A DNA stretch of 64,000 nt. Origin: Stercorarius parasiticus. Taxonomy: Eukaryota > Chordata > Aves > Charadriiformes > Stercorariidae. Under the pieces are notes generated by a model. That model was given only the letters and a program-made list of their open reading frames with translations. It was not told where the DNA came from and did no database searches. Numbering within the stretch: position 1 is the first letter of the stretch; every line of letters starts with the position of its first letter. A program made the position numbers and the translations under genes. Of the stretch, positions 1 through 13,976 are shown piece after piece. Location of the stretch: positions 391,326-455,325 of the forward strand of contig VWZL01001961.1 in NCBI GenBank assembly GCA_013396915.1, in the 5' to 3' direction.

Positions 1-3000
1 ATCTGTTTCTTCCTTATTTTTAACCTTGAGGTTTGATCTTTAGTGACAGTTTAGATTTAAAATCACTTCCTACTGTATCATATCAATAAAGTGATTGAAG
101 GGAACTGGAATCCAAGCTGTTTACTCACTTAGCTGTCAGAAAGTTTCCCTTCAAGGAAAGCATTTCAATTAATGTTATACAAACCATAACGGCAGTGGAG
201 ACCAGCCTGAAGCCATTTATATGGGCGTCAGTTAAATTCAGATGTCAAACAAGGCTTTTAATTACAGACCTACAAGTGCAAATCAGTGGTGTTTAAAACA
301 TGCTGGAGTTTTCAGCCACACTTCAGTAACCCACTATATCTGAAAGTGAAGCAAGAGTCTACAGGTGAAGGTACACGCATGGGCTCTGTGTGCTTCAAAC
401 TGTGAATACAAAGAGTCAGTCAATAAAGACATGGGAAATACATGTTCATTTGCTCATCAGCCAGGAAGTCTAATGAGTAGACAGTCTTCTGTTCCCTTCA
501 CCATGTCTTCAAATGATGGAAATGTTATTCTGGAGAGGGTAAAGGTGGGATAAAGATACCTAAGAGGTCTTCCAGCTCCTCCAGCTGTAACCTCTGTATA
601 TCCTGCTTGAGACCGAAAGCTCACCCTTTGGGCAGTCATTTTAGAGAGCATGTTAATGTTTGTGTTTATATTTTTTTATTATTTTTGTAATTCACCTCCT
701 ATGTATTCACAGATTTCAGTGTCATCTGTAGAGCTCCTCATTTCATCAATACAAATGTTTCTCAGATTTCTTATAATATTTTTGAGGCACTTTTGATTCA
801 GTGTTGAAAGAAAAGGGGACCATCATGATTTCCAGACAAAGGTGAAAAAATTGTCAAGTCAGCATTAATATGGTGTTGCAGAATCCTCCAAAATTAATTA
901 TTTGCATTGTTTGAATAAAATAAAAGAGTGGCAGTTCACCATTCAATTCAGTTGGAGATAACATTATTCCAAGTATAAAAAAGTATCTTTCCTTTCTTGC
1001 TTATTGACTGCTGTGCAGCACACCGCTCTGTTAGCTTAGTGGTATATGCTTTCTTTAACAGTAGTCTTAGTACTAGAGATTTTTCCTTTTACTTTGGAAA
1101 GCAGAAGAAAAGTTATTGTTCAACAGCGTAAATTTACAGATGGAAATCTCTAATTTCCAATTTCAGGCAATTTTCAATTTCTGCATTCACAGCCAGGAGG
1201 CAATTAGACATTTCACATTCTCCAGATTTGTCCCCTTCACTTGTCCATGACAAAAAAAAAAAATCTCCTTTGAATTCTTGCTGCAGTTTTAGGATCACAA
1301 CAGCAATGCACCTTAATATTTAAAACCCACCATTGCTGAAGCAAAACTATGGCTGAAAGCACAGAGTAAAACCAGCCTGACATGCTACCCTGAAAATGCA
1401 CCTTTGGAAAAAAGGGTACCTGTAAAACGTGATTGCAAAACACAAAGTGAGTTAACAAAGACTTTAAAGTGAAGGGTGTTTAGCTACGTAACATCTAGAG
1501 CTCTGCTTCAAGAAATATCTAAAGGTGTTTTTTTTCCTAATTTACGCGAAGATTTTGAAGCTTTCTCAAGCTCTTCACAACAGATCACCTTTACTAGCAG
1601 CCCCCCGTGCCACTGTAAGAGGATGCCCTGCACAGCGTATTGGGTGGGCAGCAGCCTGGATGCCCCACGGGACCTGGAGCACTCCTCCTTACCCAGAAGG
1701 CCCATCAGATGCTGCTTCTGTTGACTCTTCTGTAGAGTGAAATAAGTTCAAGTAATCAAAAGTCCTTAAAAATTGCAGTTTCGTTCTAATCACATGATGA
1801 AACCCAGGCAATCAAACATGGCAGTCAAGCTCCCTGCAAACTGCCTAGAAATTTTCCTTAAAGTAGAAAAAGGAAAAGAGTCTCCCTTGAAAAAAAAAAT
1901 TGGAAGGATTAGAGTAGAGGTAATTTTCGTGAAATGGAGCAGAACTTAAAACTGATCGTTGTTAAGGGGTTTTGATTCAGAGGATGAGATACACAGTGCC
2001 TGTCAGAAGTGTGGATGTGCTTAAATTCTTGATAGCAAACCCTGGGATGGCAAGGAGCAAATCCAAATTTAAAGTAGTTTCTTTTAGTTCAGAAAAGAAA
2101 GGAAAAAACAGACCTCTAGTACTGGTCCACTGCACTTAAGTAAAACTTCTCTTTCTACTGACACTAAATGAAAGTAATAATTAAAAAAAACCTGTTACCT
2201 GCATCTTCTTGAGATCTGGTCTTTCTTCTGTATGAGGACAGAAGTCTAGCAGTGTCGGGCCCGTTCTTTACAAACATATTGGTGGGTTCACCAGCATCCC
2301 ATATCATTTGCATGTAGCGAGGTGGCTGTAAAGCTTGCCCACAAGAACGAATATGGCTTTTTGGTCCTTTTGCGTTTGAACCCACCTCTTTCCTTGTAGC
2401 ACAGAGTGTTCAGAAGAGAGGGGCACCTCTGCATGCACAGGACAAGCGGTTCTTGATATTTGTGGGTGTTTACAGAAACTTTTCAAAGAGGCAGTTAGGC
2501 TCCTGATGAATTTTAGCATGCACAAAGAAAAGAGTATTGGGAAGTAGCTGCAATAGATTTCACTTCTGGTGATAAAGAGCTTTCGAAGCACAAAATTTAT
2601 AGTTTTGTAAAAATTTTGGTAGCCTTGTTCCCCTGCAGTGCATACTTCATTTCTTTCTAAGGCTTAGCACAGCAGAAATTCGGATAGTAACGGTCACTCT
2701 TTCTCCCAAAGGCCCCATTTCTGGACAGCATACATTTGATAATTCTAATGTAGAGCTAATTTGTGTGCTTTTTTTCTGGGCACGTTCTTTGGAGTACCTA
2801 TAAATTAAGAGTAGTGCATTACGCTTATGTTTAAAAATATAATACATTCTTTAATACAGTGTAGTCCATGAGAACTATTTTTCAGTTTGTGTAGAGATGG
2901 GCATATATATGCTTACACAAATGTTTCTCATCAATGAATGTACCTGCATGTATCTGGAGAGAAATAATCTTTTTAAACTACCAATTATTTCCCACTAATA

Positions 3001-6000
3001 ATAGAAAAATACTCTGTACTATTTAACTTCCTCATTAGACACAGCTGAACATGTTTTCTCATTTCCTTTTCAGAGCTCATTTGAAGAAGGTGCTGATAAG
3101 GGTTAGATATAGTGTTAATTGGGTTACATTGTGTTTGAGAGAGAGATGAAGGAGGAAGACAAAGTCCTTGCTCTGATTAAAAGACTGAAAGTGACCGCAT
3201 GTCCCAGACTTCTCACTGCTATGATAATGTCACTTATTCCAAATAGTTACAGGATGTTTCACTTATAGGAAAAGTATTATTAGCTCCTACTCAAGCTTTT
3301 TTGCCCCGCTCTAATGACAAGCTGTGTCTGCAAATGAAGTTTATCCATATTTAACATATTTTTTTTCCACTTAAGAGCAACCCTTACTGGCATCAAGCTG
3401 AGACTGAGCTGCCTGCCACTCATTTTTGTCACTGAGCCATAGTGGCTTTGGGAGAAGCTACCGTGACGTACAGTAGGCCCAAGAGCTGCTGGGCAACAGT
3501 TAGGTTAGTTTAAGCTAAACTGTTCTCCAGAAAGTCTCCAAATTCAGGCACTTGAGGTCCTCATACCTGTCTTCTGTTGAGTGCGGGGTTTGTAGTGGCA
3601 CAAGAGCTGTAAGGTTTTCCTGCCTGTTTTCCGAATTGCTGGTGAGCTATGGTGATTTTTAATTTTTTTTAAAGCAGAGACGTTAAATTATCAAACTAAT
3701 TTAAATAAGTAGCTTACTGTGACTGCGCTGTGCTGAAATGAAAATTACTGCAAGGAAAACAACTTTTTTCGTTCCTAGGTATATCTACTAAGGAAGCATT
3801 TCTGGAAAGCTTAGGTGCTATACAATACTTGAGATATGCAAAGTGGAAATGTTCATAATTCATAAACAAAAATTACTTTCTTCCTAATGTTTCCATTTAC
3901 TGACACTGTTTTCCCTTTGCTAATTATACTGTAAAACCCCTTCCTGCTTTCCACAGGCAATTCTCAACTGATCTAAGTTAAAAAAAACCAGCTTTAACTC
4001 TGATGGCTATTAAATGTAGGGGCCTGCAGCTGGAAATCTGAACCAAGGAGGGGGAAGAGAGTTCTGTCCATGCATCTTTTAAAATGTGTGCCCGTGTTTA
4101 TGCACCACAGTCTGTCACCGTGTGCTCGGCTCTGGCAGGTGAAACAGCGCTCCGCAGAAAGCAGAAATAACCCGCTCCCACCACTGTAATCTCTGCTAGA
4201 AGAAATTATATGCCCTTAGCAGCACGTGCTTACAGAAAATTTAATTATTCCTCACTGACTGCATCTTTAGATTGATGTACACGCTCCTGTTGCTGTAGGC
4301 TGGAGGTGGTTACCAAACCTGTTGTGTTATCTAAAGCAGTCTGCACAGTGACTACTACAGACAGGGGCCAGGGCTCAGCTCCCTGTATGAGCTGCTCACT
4401 ATAGGTGCCAAGACACATTAGAGCCAACGTTGTGTCTAAATTTAAGGAGAATAATGAAGAGTGTTTACTACTCCAGACCACCGTACCCTGTCTGCTGCTG
4501 TAGTCAAAGGTGAGCAGGATGGGTATCGTTCAGATTGCCAGTCACAGATGGTTTGTCGAAGCATCAGACCTGAGTCTGGGCGTTTGTATTTCTAGTCACG
4601 GGTGGGAATCTTGGCCATATATTTTTATCCTCACCCTGGTTTCCGGTATTGACAGGAACCATATACTTTTACACTATAACAATTTGCTAAAATGATATTG
4701 CTCCCATTTTTTTTCTGTTTGCTTTGTTTTTGACAATAGGGACTATTTTTACATAATTAGCTATCAGATAAATTAGAATGTGTAATGCAGAAACAACATT
4801 ATTGGAAAATAATAATGCAATATTTGTAATCCTGTGTGGTTTGGCTGCTCTTAAAATACTTCACTATAATGGCACTAAATAAATCATTTTGTTACTCACC
4901 AGCATTTATAATAATCCTTATTATAACTCATGCCTTCCAGAAGAACCTGCCCAATCTGTTTTAAACAGTGTTCTTTAGCTCCATTACAGGAACATCCTTT
5001 TCTGACCAGCCATATCACCAGAAAGAGTCTTCCCTCTTTGATAAAGGAGCTTTTTAGCACTGTAGTTTGGGAATCTGCTGGTTTATTTCTTCACCAAGGG
5101 AACGCTGAGTTGTTTTTGCTTGGTATGGATTAATCTTTCTTAGGTAGTTAGACTGTGTATTGTCTGAGAGTTGTTTAAAGGAGAGAATTATATTGCCTAT
5201 TGGCTGGAAATTGATGGCAATAACACAGCTTGTCTTCTCCTGTAACCACTAGCGCTCACTCTGTTTTACAGATTGAGAGATTCCTTCAACAAAAAAAGTA
5301 TTGGTTCACATTTGGACTTGCTAGAAATTGTTTGATGAAACTAGAACAAACATTTACAAACAAAACATTAGATCAAGAGATTCTTAAGAGCTTCATGTAG
5401 AAAAATGAAGCAATAGCCTCACAGACATGACTGATCTAACTCATGGACTTTCCCATCCCAAGTGATGTGCCAAAAAAAAAAAAAAAGCATGGCCACACAC
5501 ATGTGCAAAATGTTATAGGTAAGTGGGGACAACTTGCACATTATGTGAAGTTTTACTCCATACATGTAGTTAGGTTGCAGCTGGCTAAAAATGAAGCAGA
5601 TTATTTATTTCTCTCTTTCATAAAATGTTTGGACTTGCAGTGTAAGCAAGCAGAGGGTCAGTGTGCTTTTTTGTGTAACTATTTGTGCAAAAGTTACCAG
5701 TCTTCCTTCTCTGTGTAACCCACAGATGAAACGAGTTGCTTTACTTTCTCTCCTCCTTGTCTACAGTTTCTTAGGTTTTGCTTTAAGGTACATGAATAAG
5801 CTGAAAGTGAATGGGGGGGGTCTCAAATCCCCCTTCGTGTCTGTTCCTCAGCCAACTGGAGGTCACTTGCTTTCATGAGCTGGAGGTGCTTCCCCAGCAT
5901 GCCAACTCTGAAGTAGCAAAGCATTTAGCTGTAGAAAATCCAATATGCCAAATCTGTAAACAGTTTAAGTCAAGATAAATGGCTTTGTAATTTTTTTATG

Positions 6001-9000
6001 CTTTTTTGCTTTTTTATGCTTTAATGCTGTATAAAGAGACTATTCTCCCCCGTTTGTCAGAATGCATGGACAGTATATGTGGAAGCACCCAAACCAGATG
6101 TGATTTGGCTAGTAGCAATGTAAATAGCACTGCTATGCATTGGTCCTGGGTCACTGGGTCATTCTCAGCTCCTGGGAAAATCTCTTCTAATGGATTAATC
6201 AAGGACGTGCTCCTTAAATTTTCAGATGGGGGATGTAGTTTCCAGCTAAACCCATGCTGAGATTAGCATGGAATTTGTCAGGTGAGGCTATGACGGTTTT
6301 ACATCATGACCAGGAGGACTTTTCCATCTGGGCTGCCCTGACTTGTGGTCTGAGCAGCTGGCTCGGGAGTCAGATGTTTTTCTATATGTTTGGGTTCAAG
6401 ACCTTTATCCAACCCCATCCCTCCTTAATGAAAGGCTGAGGCAAACAGCAATATTTTTCTAATATGAGTAATCAATTGAAGTGGGCTTCTTGATTTCTGC
6501 TTCAGTGTAGTCCCACCAGTCTGCTTCTTGTGCTTGCTATTACTGTGATCTTTCCAGTATTTTCATGTTTATAAATAACATCTAAGAAAAGACTGGTGGT
6601 AGTGGTAAAGTACTAAGTATATGCTGATAACTGCCTGCTCAAAGAGATTAAAAGGATAAACGAACGCCAACTGAGGGACTAGCAGTAGCAAAACACCATG
6701 ATAAATTTTGGACCAGATTACCAGGGTCTGCAAAGAGGAAATGATGATAAACAGAAGTTCCTCAAGTGGTTGGGTCTGAAAACTGCAAGGCAGGAAGGGA
6801 GAAAGAGTTGCTAGTAATGAAAGCAATGAAATAAGGTTACTAATGATGATGAGATGTGAGGTGAAATGCTGCTTGCAGGAAGACTGCAGTCGAATTAAGG
6901 ATGATGAGAGGCAGTTTGAGGAAGAAGCAGCAGTTGTTTCTGTTGATGCCAACTCAGGAGTTACCAAGACTGGGCAGTGCCATGGTCTTTAGGAGCTACC
7001 CTTCTTCCAGAACATGCATAACTTGGCTTTATGTACATTGCCATTTCTCTCTGTATTTTACTGCAGGAAATACATGCTTAAGAAGTGAGAAGTGCAATGT
7101 TCTGTGTAAAGTTTCACTGGTAGCACTGGTTTCTGAGTTAGGCAGCTGTGACCCAGGAACAAGGTGGAGATGAAGAGCATGCATTTTTTGATAAAGTGCA
7201 TAAGCATCCAGGTGTGGCACAGAGAGCACCAGTAGTGAAGGGGGACCGATGAGGGAGTTTTCCTCCACACTTGGATTTGCATGAGATATTTGTATTGGAC
7301 ACTAAATCTCAGTCTCTAGAAAACCACGTGTACTTTAAAATGTTCTTACTAAAATTAGTTTATGAGCATTGTGTTATTCACCCTTCTATCTAGAAGGTTC
7401 TTTTCTGTCTGGAAAGAAACAGTTTTCTGATGAAATCACAGCATCTTACGGTGCTCTCAATGCACTTGCTCGCATGTGTTGGTTTCTGAAATACTGTGCA
7501 GCATAGGGTGATGATTAATAGGATGTTTTGTTCCATCAATATGATTTTTTGCAGGGGCAGTCCCCGTTGTTATTAAAGACAGTGACACGTTAGAGTGGTC
7601 TTCAGTTCCCAGAGCAGAAAAACTGGATTCAGTTCCTGTTTGTTTACTGTACATAGAGAAAACATTAGTGTTGCCGTACAATTGTGGAGTAAGCTTTTGG
7701 TTATGTCAGCTAATGATTTCTTTAGATAGCCTGTGTGCCACAGATTGAGAAGGCGAGGATAGGCCTGTTAGCATAGACTTCTTCCCGTCCCTGTGCCGCT
7801 GCGTGTCTGTGGGAGCAGACACCATCTGGTTTCCCCATCATCCGCAAGCAGGGACCAGGCTGCTGGTCAGCCCTTCTTATTTCCCTTGGAGCCGCTCACA
7901 GGTTTCCTGTCCCTGTGGACCGAGCACGTTCTTCTTCTCTGCCTTCTTAAAATTTACAGATGCGTGCATGTAACATGTTATTGAATAACGATCCTACCCT
8001 TGAGGAAATAAACCTAGGATATAAATCATGTTAACTATCATATTTGGGCTCTTGGGGTACTTGGTGAATTCCATCTAACTCCTTTACAAAAGAATAGAGA
8101 TACTGTTTTACATCTCCTGGAAAATTAATTGCTCTTAGAGTCTTGGAAACACCTCCCAGGCTGCAGTTGCTATGGTGATAGATGTAGTATGGAGCAATAC
8201 TAGCCAATCATCTTTTAAACTTCACTTTTTATAAACCAAACAACTATCATTTGTTGGCTTTTTTTTTTTTACTTTTCTCTTTTACAAACTGTTTTAGCCC
8301 TGATCCTGTAACTGAAGCCACGTAGGCTGTATCCATGAAGTCTGAGTGGACCCTACAGTCCCTGTATATGAACACAGTTTGGAGCATGGTCCAGTGATTG
8401 ATAGTTAAATATACTTTTTTTGATGATTAATTTATTCCAAGGTATCAGAATAGTTCTGTTTTTTCCTCTGTTGCAGTGTGCGCTCGGTGAAGCTGGGTAG
8501 TGAAGACTAGCACCACTTCAAACCCTGAGGTTCTCCAAGGCTAATTGTGTTCAGGTGTTCACCCAGCATTTTTTTTTATAGGGAGTTATCTCTGCTAGGT
8601 ACTGATGGGTTGCTGGCAGTATAGATCCCAGTGATACTAAACACAAAATAAGAGAAGTTAAGCATTCATTTGTGTAACTTATTAAAGGGCATGCAGCTTA
8701 CAGTCATAACGCTTGGGAATATATTTACTGTTCAGTATTTTTTCCGCACCCAATGGCTTTGGGTTTTTTTTTCCGGACTTCAGCAATTAACATGGGATCA
8801 GTCTCCTAGATGTTCTTTATGACCAGTGTAAGAGAAGAAATGCCCTAAGGGGCAATTAATCCTACTTATTTTCAACATCATAGGTTGCACGGTGTCACTC
8901 TGTGAAGGTACATCTTTCTCTCAACTGGCTACATAAGAAGACTTGATAACTAAAGTTATGCAGAAGAGATCCTATATATCCGTTGCTACTGGATATATAT

Positions 9001-9544
9001 ACTGTAGTGTAGAGTTTATGTCCTATGTTCCAGCAGTGTGTACTCATAGTAGTTACACCCTAAACAGACATACACGTATATTAGTGTACATACCCTTCCT
9101 TGGGATTTTTTTATCTCTCTGGCATGAGTGGAGCATTTTTCAGTGACAACTAGTATAACGTAACTAATTCCTTTCCTAATAATTCCCAAGGATTTTTTTT
9201 TTCTTTCTAAAAAGACTTGGGTTATTTCCTGGAAGACTGGAGGGATGCAGGAGACTTTTCAAGAGAAACAGCATCAGAGTTGGAGCTCAGCAAGGGGGAG
9301 GCAGACATGGCACGAAAAGGTGCCCCCCGCGGCTGTGGCAGCCAGCCTGCCCTCATGTAGGTCACTGCTTGGCATGAAATTCTTCCTCAGGGCATCTCTG
9401 GAAAAAATGACAAGCAGGAAAATTTGGCTGATGCAGATGTAGTCTGAGGAAATGTGACATTTACAACCACTATTATTGAATAGCACCACCCAAGGCCACC
9501 CAACAGCTGTCTAATATTGAGGCATAAGCAGAATACTAAGTGAC
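1..9544. other. Intronic sequence without recognised features
   Basis: I see no exon, RNA gene or dated transposon here. Minor features are an uninterrupted run of 15 A at 5472-5486, an 8-G run near 5813, several T runs, and a possible hairpin at 8973-8999. Conserved non-coding elements could be present but cannot be recognised without an alignment. Confidence 0.6.
8973..8999. repeat. Short inverted repeat (9-bp arms, 9-nt loop)
   Basis: TATATATCC at 8973-8981 is the exact reverse complement of GGATATATA at 8991-8999. The sequence is AT-rich, so a chance origin is likely. Confidence 0.4.
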
Positions 9545-9620
9545 TAAATATCCTGCGATGATTGTAGTTAGTGGTACATGAATAAATATCCTGCAAAGAA
9601 TGTAGTTAGCAGTACACAGA
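9545..9620. repeat. Imperfect 38-bp tandem duplication, two copies
   Basis: Both units begin TAAATATCCTGC and continue with a near-identical GTAGTTAG...GTACA block; the second starts exactly 38 bases after the first (9545 and 9583). Several substitutions separate them, so the duplication is not very recent. No coding or regulatory role is visible. Confidence 0.75.
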
Positions 9621-12600
9621 GGCAAAAAAATCATTTGGAACAAGGACCCAGAGCAAAAGCTGTGCAGTCATAATATGTTTTTGATGTCTTTGCTGCCAAA
9701 AGCTTCAGACAGCTGCATAATGACTCATCAGAAAGCCTCTTGGAGCCATTCCACAGTCCCGTGAACCCCCAGATTTGGGCTTTTATTTCACATAAAAAAA
9801 TGCCATCAGCTATTCAGTTTCACACTGGTTGTCCAAGCTGTGTGGATTGGCACAGGAAAAAGTCAAACGACGAGACACTTTTATTTTGTCACCGCTCTTG
9901 AGAATATAAGGCAGCTTGCAAAAATGTGTCAGTGTGCGATGCTTCACTCCAGGAGTTCCACGAAAGTATGGCTCAGTGCGCAGCCGCACAGGCTCCCCGT
10001 GCACCCTCTCTCATCTGAGGGCCGGACTCATCTGCACCATGATGGAGGTTTCAGGGAGAGCATGCTGATCCTTTCCGAAGTCCGCGTTTTGAATTTGTGA
10101 AATTGTTTGACTAAAACCAGCAGGAGGCCTGCTGGGTAGTGCAGTGGTTTGTTTGCAGTTCTTAGGGTCTGGGCAATGATTTTCACTTCAGTTATTTACC
10201 CTCCTCTGCCGAGAGTGAGGTCTGAATGATCTTTAGCATGGTGAACCATGCACAGGATTGTTATTCTTGCAGAATGCACTTTGAAACTGTCCAAAAGCCC
10301 CAGGAAGAGACCAATTTTATGTCTCTATGGAGTTAGCAGAGTATTATCCACTTACATTCATTACAGGTTAGGGCGGGAGAGCTTGGAAATTTGCAGGACA
10401 GAAACCTCACTGTGCTGCTTATGTACTTTGGCTAAGAGTGGCTCCGTTTTTACAATAGCCCGCTGTTCTTTTATTTCCCTTACTGTAAATTGTATACATC
10501 TGCACTCTGGTTTGCTTCTGACCTGAGAATTTTCTCCTTATGTGCTCCACAAAAAGATGCTCATTTGCTCCCTCCTACACTTTCAGAAAAACAACTTCAC
10601 CGCTTCGTCCCGGTTTTTTGGGGTTTTTTGGTAGCTAAATCTGCTCTCAAGCATTGTCGGGTGATTGTCTCCGAAACAGTAATTTTTCTGCACTGAAAAA
10701 TTATAATAAAGATTGGCAACAGTCCTAGTCTCTGACTGTAAGTCATTACAAGGCTTATTTCTCTATGTCCTGGAAATGCTGCACATATGCTGCAAAATCT
10801 TTGACAGTTTTCATATCCCAGGCTCAAAAATTATCACAGTAAACATTTAGTTTTTTGGCTGTGGAAGAGATGTCAGGAAGGGTCCCGCACCTTTCTGTCC
10901 TATTGTTTCCATTTATTTGCTGCTGTCTGGACAAAGTGATGGGTAGGCAAGTAGTCTGTGTTTTCCCATCTATTTTATTGTTGAGTGTTGCTATGGGTAA
11001 AAAACTGTTATTTAACAGTAAGGAAATTTTTCTGAGAACCATGGAAATCTGCAATATAGCTAGGACTACATTTGTACTGCTGACTAAAAGTGGGCAAAAG
11101 CTAATCCTCCCCCTCAGGCGAAGCAGATTTCATGTGGCTGATGAAACCAGGGCCCAGGAGTTGCAGGAGGCTGTGTGCCTCTCCCTCACCCCAGGTGCAG
11201 CTGATGCCTTCACCCAGACCTGGAGAAGTGCAGAATGTTGGAAGTGACATTAAGGAATGCAATAAGCACAGGTCGGGAGGCAGTGCAGGCACTTAAAAGA
11301 GTGGTATGGAGAAAAGAGTAAATAAGAAAAGGTAAGCACAGAGTGTTAGGCAGGCTTAGAGAGCTTTTTCTGAGCGGGTATTTTGGAAGATGCAAACATG
11401 CCTTTGCTTTTTCACTTGTCAGAGGGTTGTTAATCTCAGGCTCTGCCTTTGCTTTTGTTCCAGCAGGAAGATGGGAATAGAAGCATTTGCAAATGCAGCA
11501 TTAGCTGCAAAGCAGCTAATAACATATAATACAAAAACCTGCCTTGGTGTTCCGCATTTCTGATTGAAAAACATTACAATACTACTCATACATTTAAGTG
11601 TAATCTTGATAGAATTTAAAGCAGGGATTAATTTAAGCTGCTATTAAATTTTGCTAAACAAACAAGATTCTCAAAAATGTATTCAACCTCAGCCATATGT
11701 TGTTTTAAAAGTGGTAAGTGATTAGAAGTGGAACAGTAGGTTAATTCTGTCTCTATTTCTTATGGTACTATAAAGGGTATTAACAATATGGTGAGTAGGA
11801 GTCTTCAGGCTGATATACTGCAAAGTTTATCACAAATCAGAAATAAGTGCAATGTACAAAAAATGAATTATTTACTATTCTTTCTACTAATTAAATATTT
11901 TTAAAATAATTTCTTTCTGAAGCTTTAAAATTTATCTGCAAAACAATGTGAACAAAAAGTGGTGGCATGTCTTTTTTTGGCTGAGAGTTTGGCTTCTGAT
12001 TTTCTTCACAATTAGACTGAAGACATGTTTACAGACATGTAGAGTGTATGGATTACCACTAAAATAAGTAATTTTCAATTACTTGATTAACTTTAGTACT
12101 GTTTGGCATTGGTTTCACTGAACATGGTTACCTTTTCTTATAATAGTAGACCTCTGATTGTTAGATCCTGCTTGATGGTCTTTTTAACTTTTCCTTTTTT
12201 TTCTTGGGAAGTCAATTAAGAGGAGATCCTTAATTTGGAGGAAATTTCACATGTTTTAAAGGGAATGCTTGGAATTTAAAGAGTTTGGGTTTGCAGTACA
12301 GCAATTATCATCTGATAAAAGCTGATTTAAATATGGCCTGAGTTGGAAATGCCTTAGAAAGTTTTTAATGCATAACCATTTTATCGCTGGTACAGTACTG
12401 CACTGTTCCTCCCAAGTCATTGGCAACCATTGATTTAAAAATTATGAGATCTCAAAACAGCAAATACCAAGTTTAATTTGATTTTCTCTTGCTTTCCAAG
12501 CCCTATGTGTCTGCCTGTTCAGAGACTTTTCAACAGCTTTGGAAACTAAAACATTTAATGACATTTAAAAGTTTAAATCCTCCAGTAACTGTTTTCCACC

Positions 12601-13971
12601 AATATAGAAAGTAAACCAACACCAGAAAAAGCCCTGAGAAGCCTCCTCTCATAGCTGACTCTGCTTCGAGTAGGAGTTTGGACCTTCTGAGGTGTCTTTT
12701 GACCTAAATTACTGTGGGAGTTTGTGATAGTTGCTGCCGCGGATAAACAAGCTCTGGCAAAGCTCCAGGCAGACCAGGAACATCCCAAGCAGAACCTGAC
12801 AAGTCATGAGTATTACCTGGGCCGCTGGCCTAATGCACAGCCAGTGGCCTGATGCAAGCAACATGGCCACCCTTAACTGCCTCCACTTCTGGAAATCAAA
12901 GCCATGTCTTCTTCCCCTCCAGAGAAGAATGGGGAAACTCATTATTTCACTCTTACTCTTGTAGCTGTAGTAAGCATGAAGGGTTGATTGGGAGAGGACA
13001 CACCTTAATCCTTCTTCTTCCTGCTCCACTCAGCCCCTTCTGTTGTTGGTCTTTTCCGCACAGGTAGCTCTTCGCAATACTTTGCAATAAAATAATTCAG
13101 CTCACCTCTCCCAAGGCTTTTCTCATCGGCTCTCTGTGCACTCAGGTCTCATTTACTTATCAGTAAAATCCCAGGGCATGTTACAACTTTTCTTTGCAAC
13201 TGTACTCCACAGGAATTTAGCTCTGTGGGTGTTAAATAATGTCTTGATCTTACAGCAGTTTCTGCTATAGGATTAAATAGAGTATTAGGACTCATGGCCC
13301 TGCGTTGTGTTCATCCTTGGTGCTAATTGCGTTCCTCTTCTTCCATTAAGAAAGAAGATCTGCAATGAAAGAAATGCAGTTCTTGTTGGCTCCCCAATAC
13401 TTATTTGCACTGTGCAGCTGTGAGTGATTCAGGCTGGTTCATGAAAATTTCTGCCACAAGACTTAGACCGGTTCTTCCCTTCTGGGGAATTACATGGGAT
13501 CGTTCAACCACGTGCTCAGCCTGGCTCAGAAGTGACACTATAGACAAGGGTTTTGGGTAAATAAAAGGTCAATGAGCCTGTGAGTGAGCGCACAGTTACC
13601 ATGCTCATTTTCTTCAAACCCAAGTGTCTTTAACCTTGTGATTACAAAAAAGGTTCATTTTGTAATTTTCTCCCTTTACTTGTAAAGAGATACTTGTAAC
13701 CTGTTATAGATTAATAATGAGATTGAAAAAAACGAAGGGAAAATATAAAGGATCTCAAATATTTTTAATGATGATTTTAATGTTATTCCATGCTCATCCA
13801 GAGGCAGTGATCATGGTGGTTTTGGATGTTCACATTTGGAAGAAGGAGCACCAAATGACCAAATAACAGCATGGTGCTTACAGCTTGCTCAGTGAAACCC
13901 GGATTTACCTTTTACAGTTGAGTGACATCTTCTGAGCCAGATAGAAGTAGTAGCATCTCTATCTCCCATTA
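9621..13971. other. Intronic sequence without recognised features
   Basis: AT-rich intron of FGF14. Open frames on both strands around 10.2-11.4 kb and 12.6-13.1 kb have no domain, no repeat character and no plausible splice sites, and are treated as chance. Confidence 0.6.
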
Positions 13972-13976
13972 ATATG
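13972..13976. repeat. Target-site duplication ATATG, left copy
   Basis: ATATG directly abuts the TGTC terminus of the solo LTR and is repeated exactly at its other end (14747-14751). Confidence 0.85.

Noticed and set aside
6569..6967. 132-codon hydrophobic open frame on the - strand
   Set aside because: The leucine and isoleucine richness follows from AT-rich sequence; no signal peptide plus domain organisation and no splice context.
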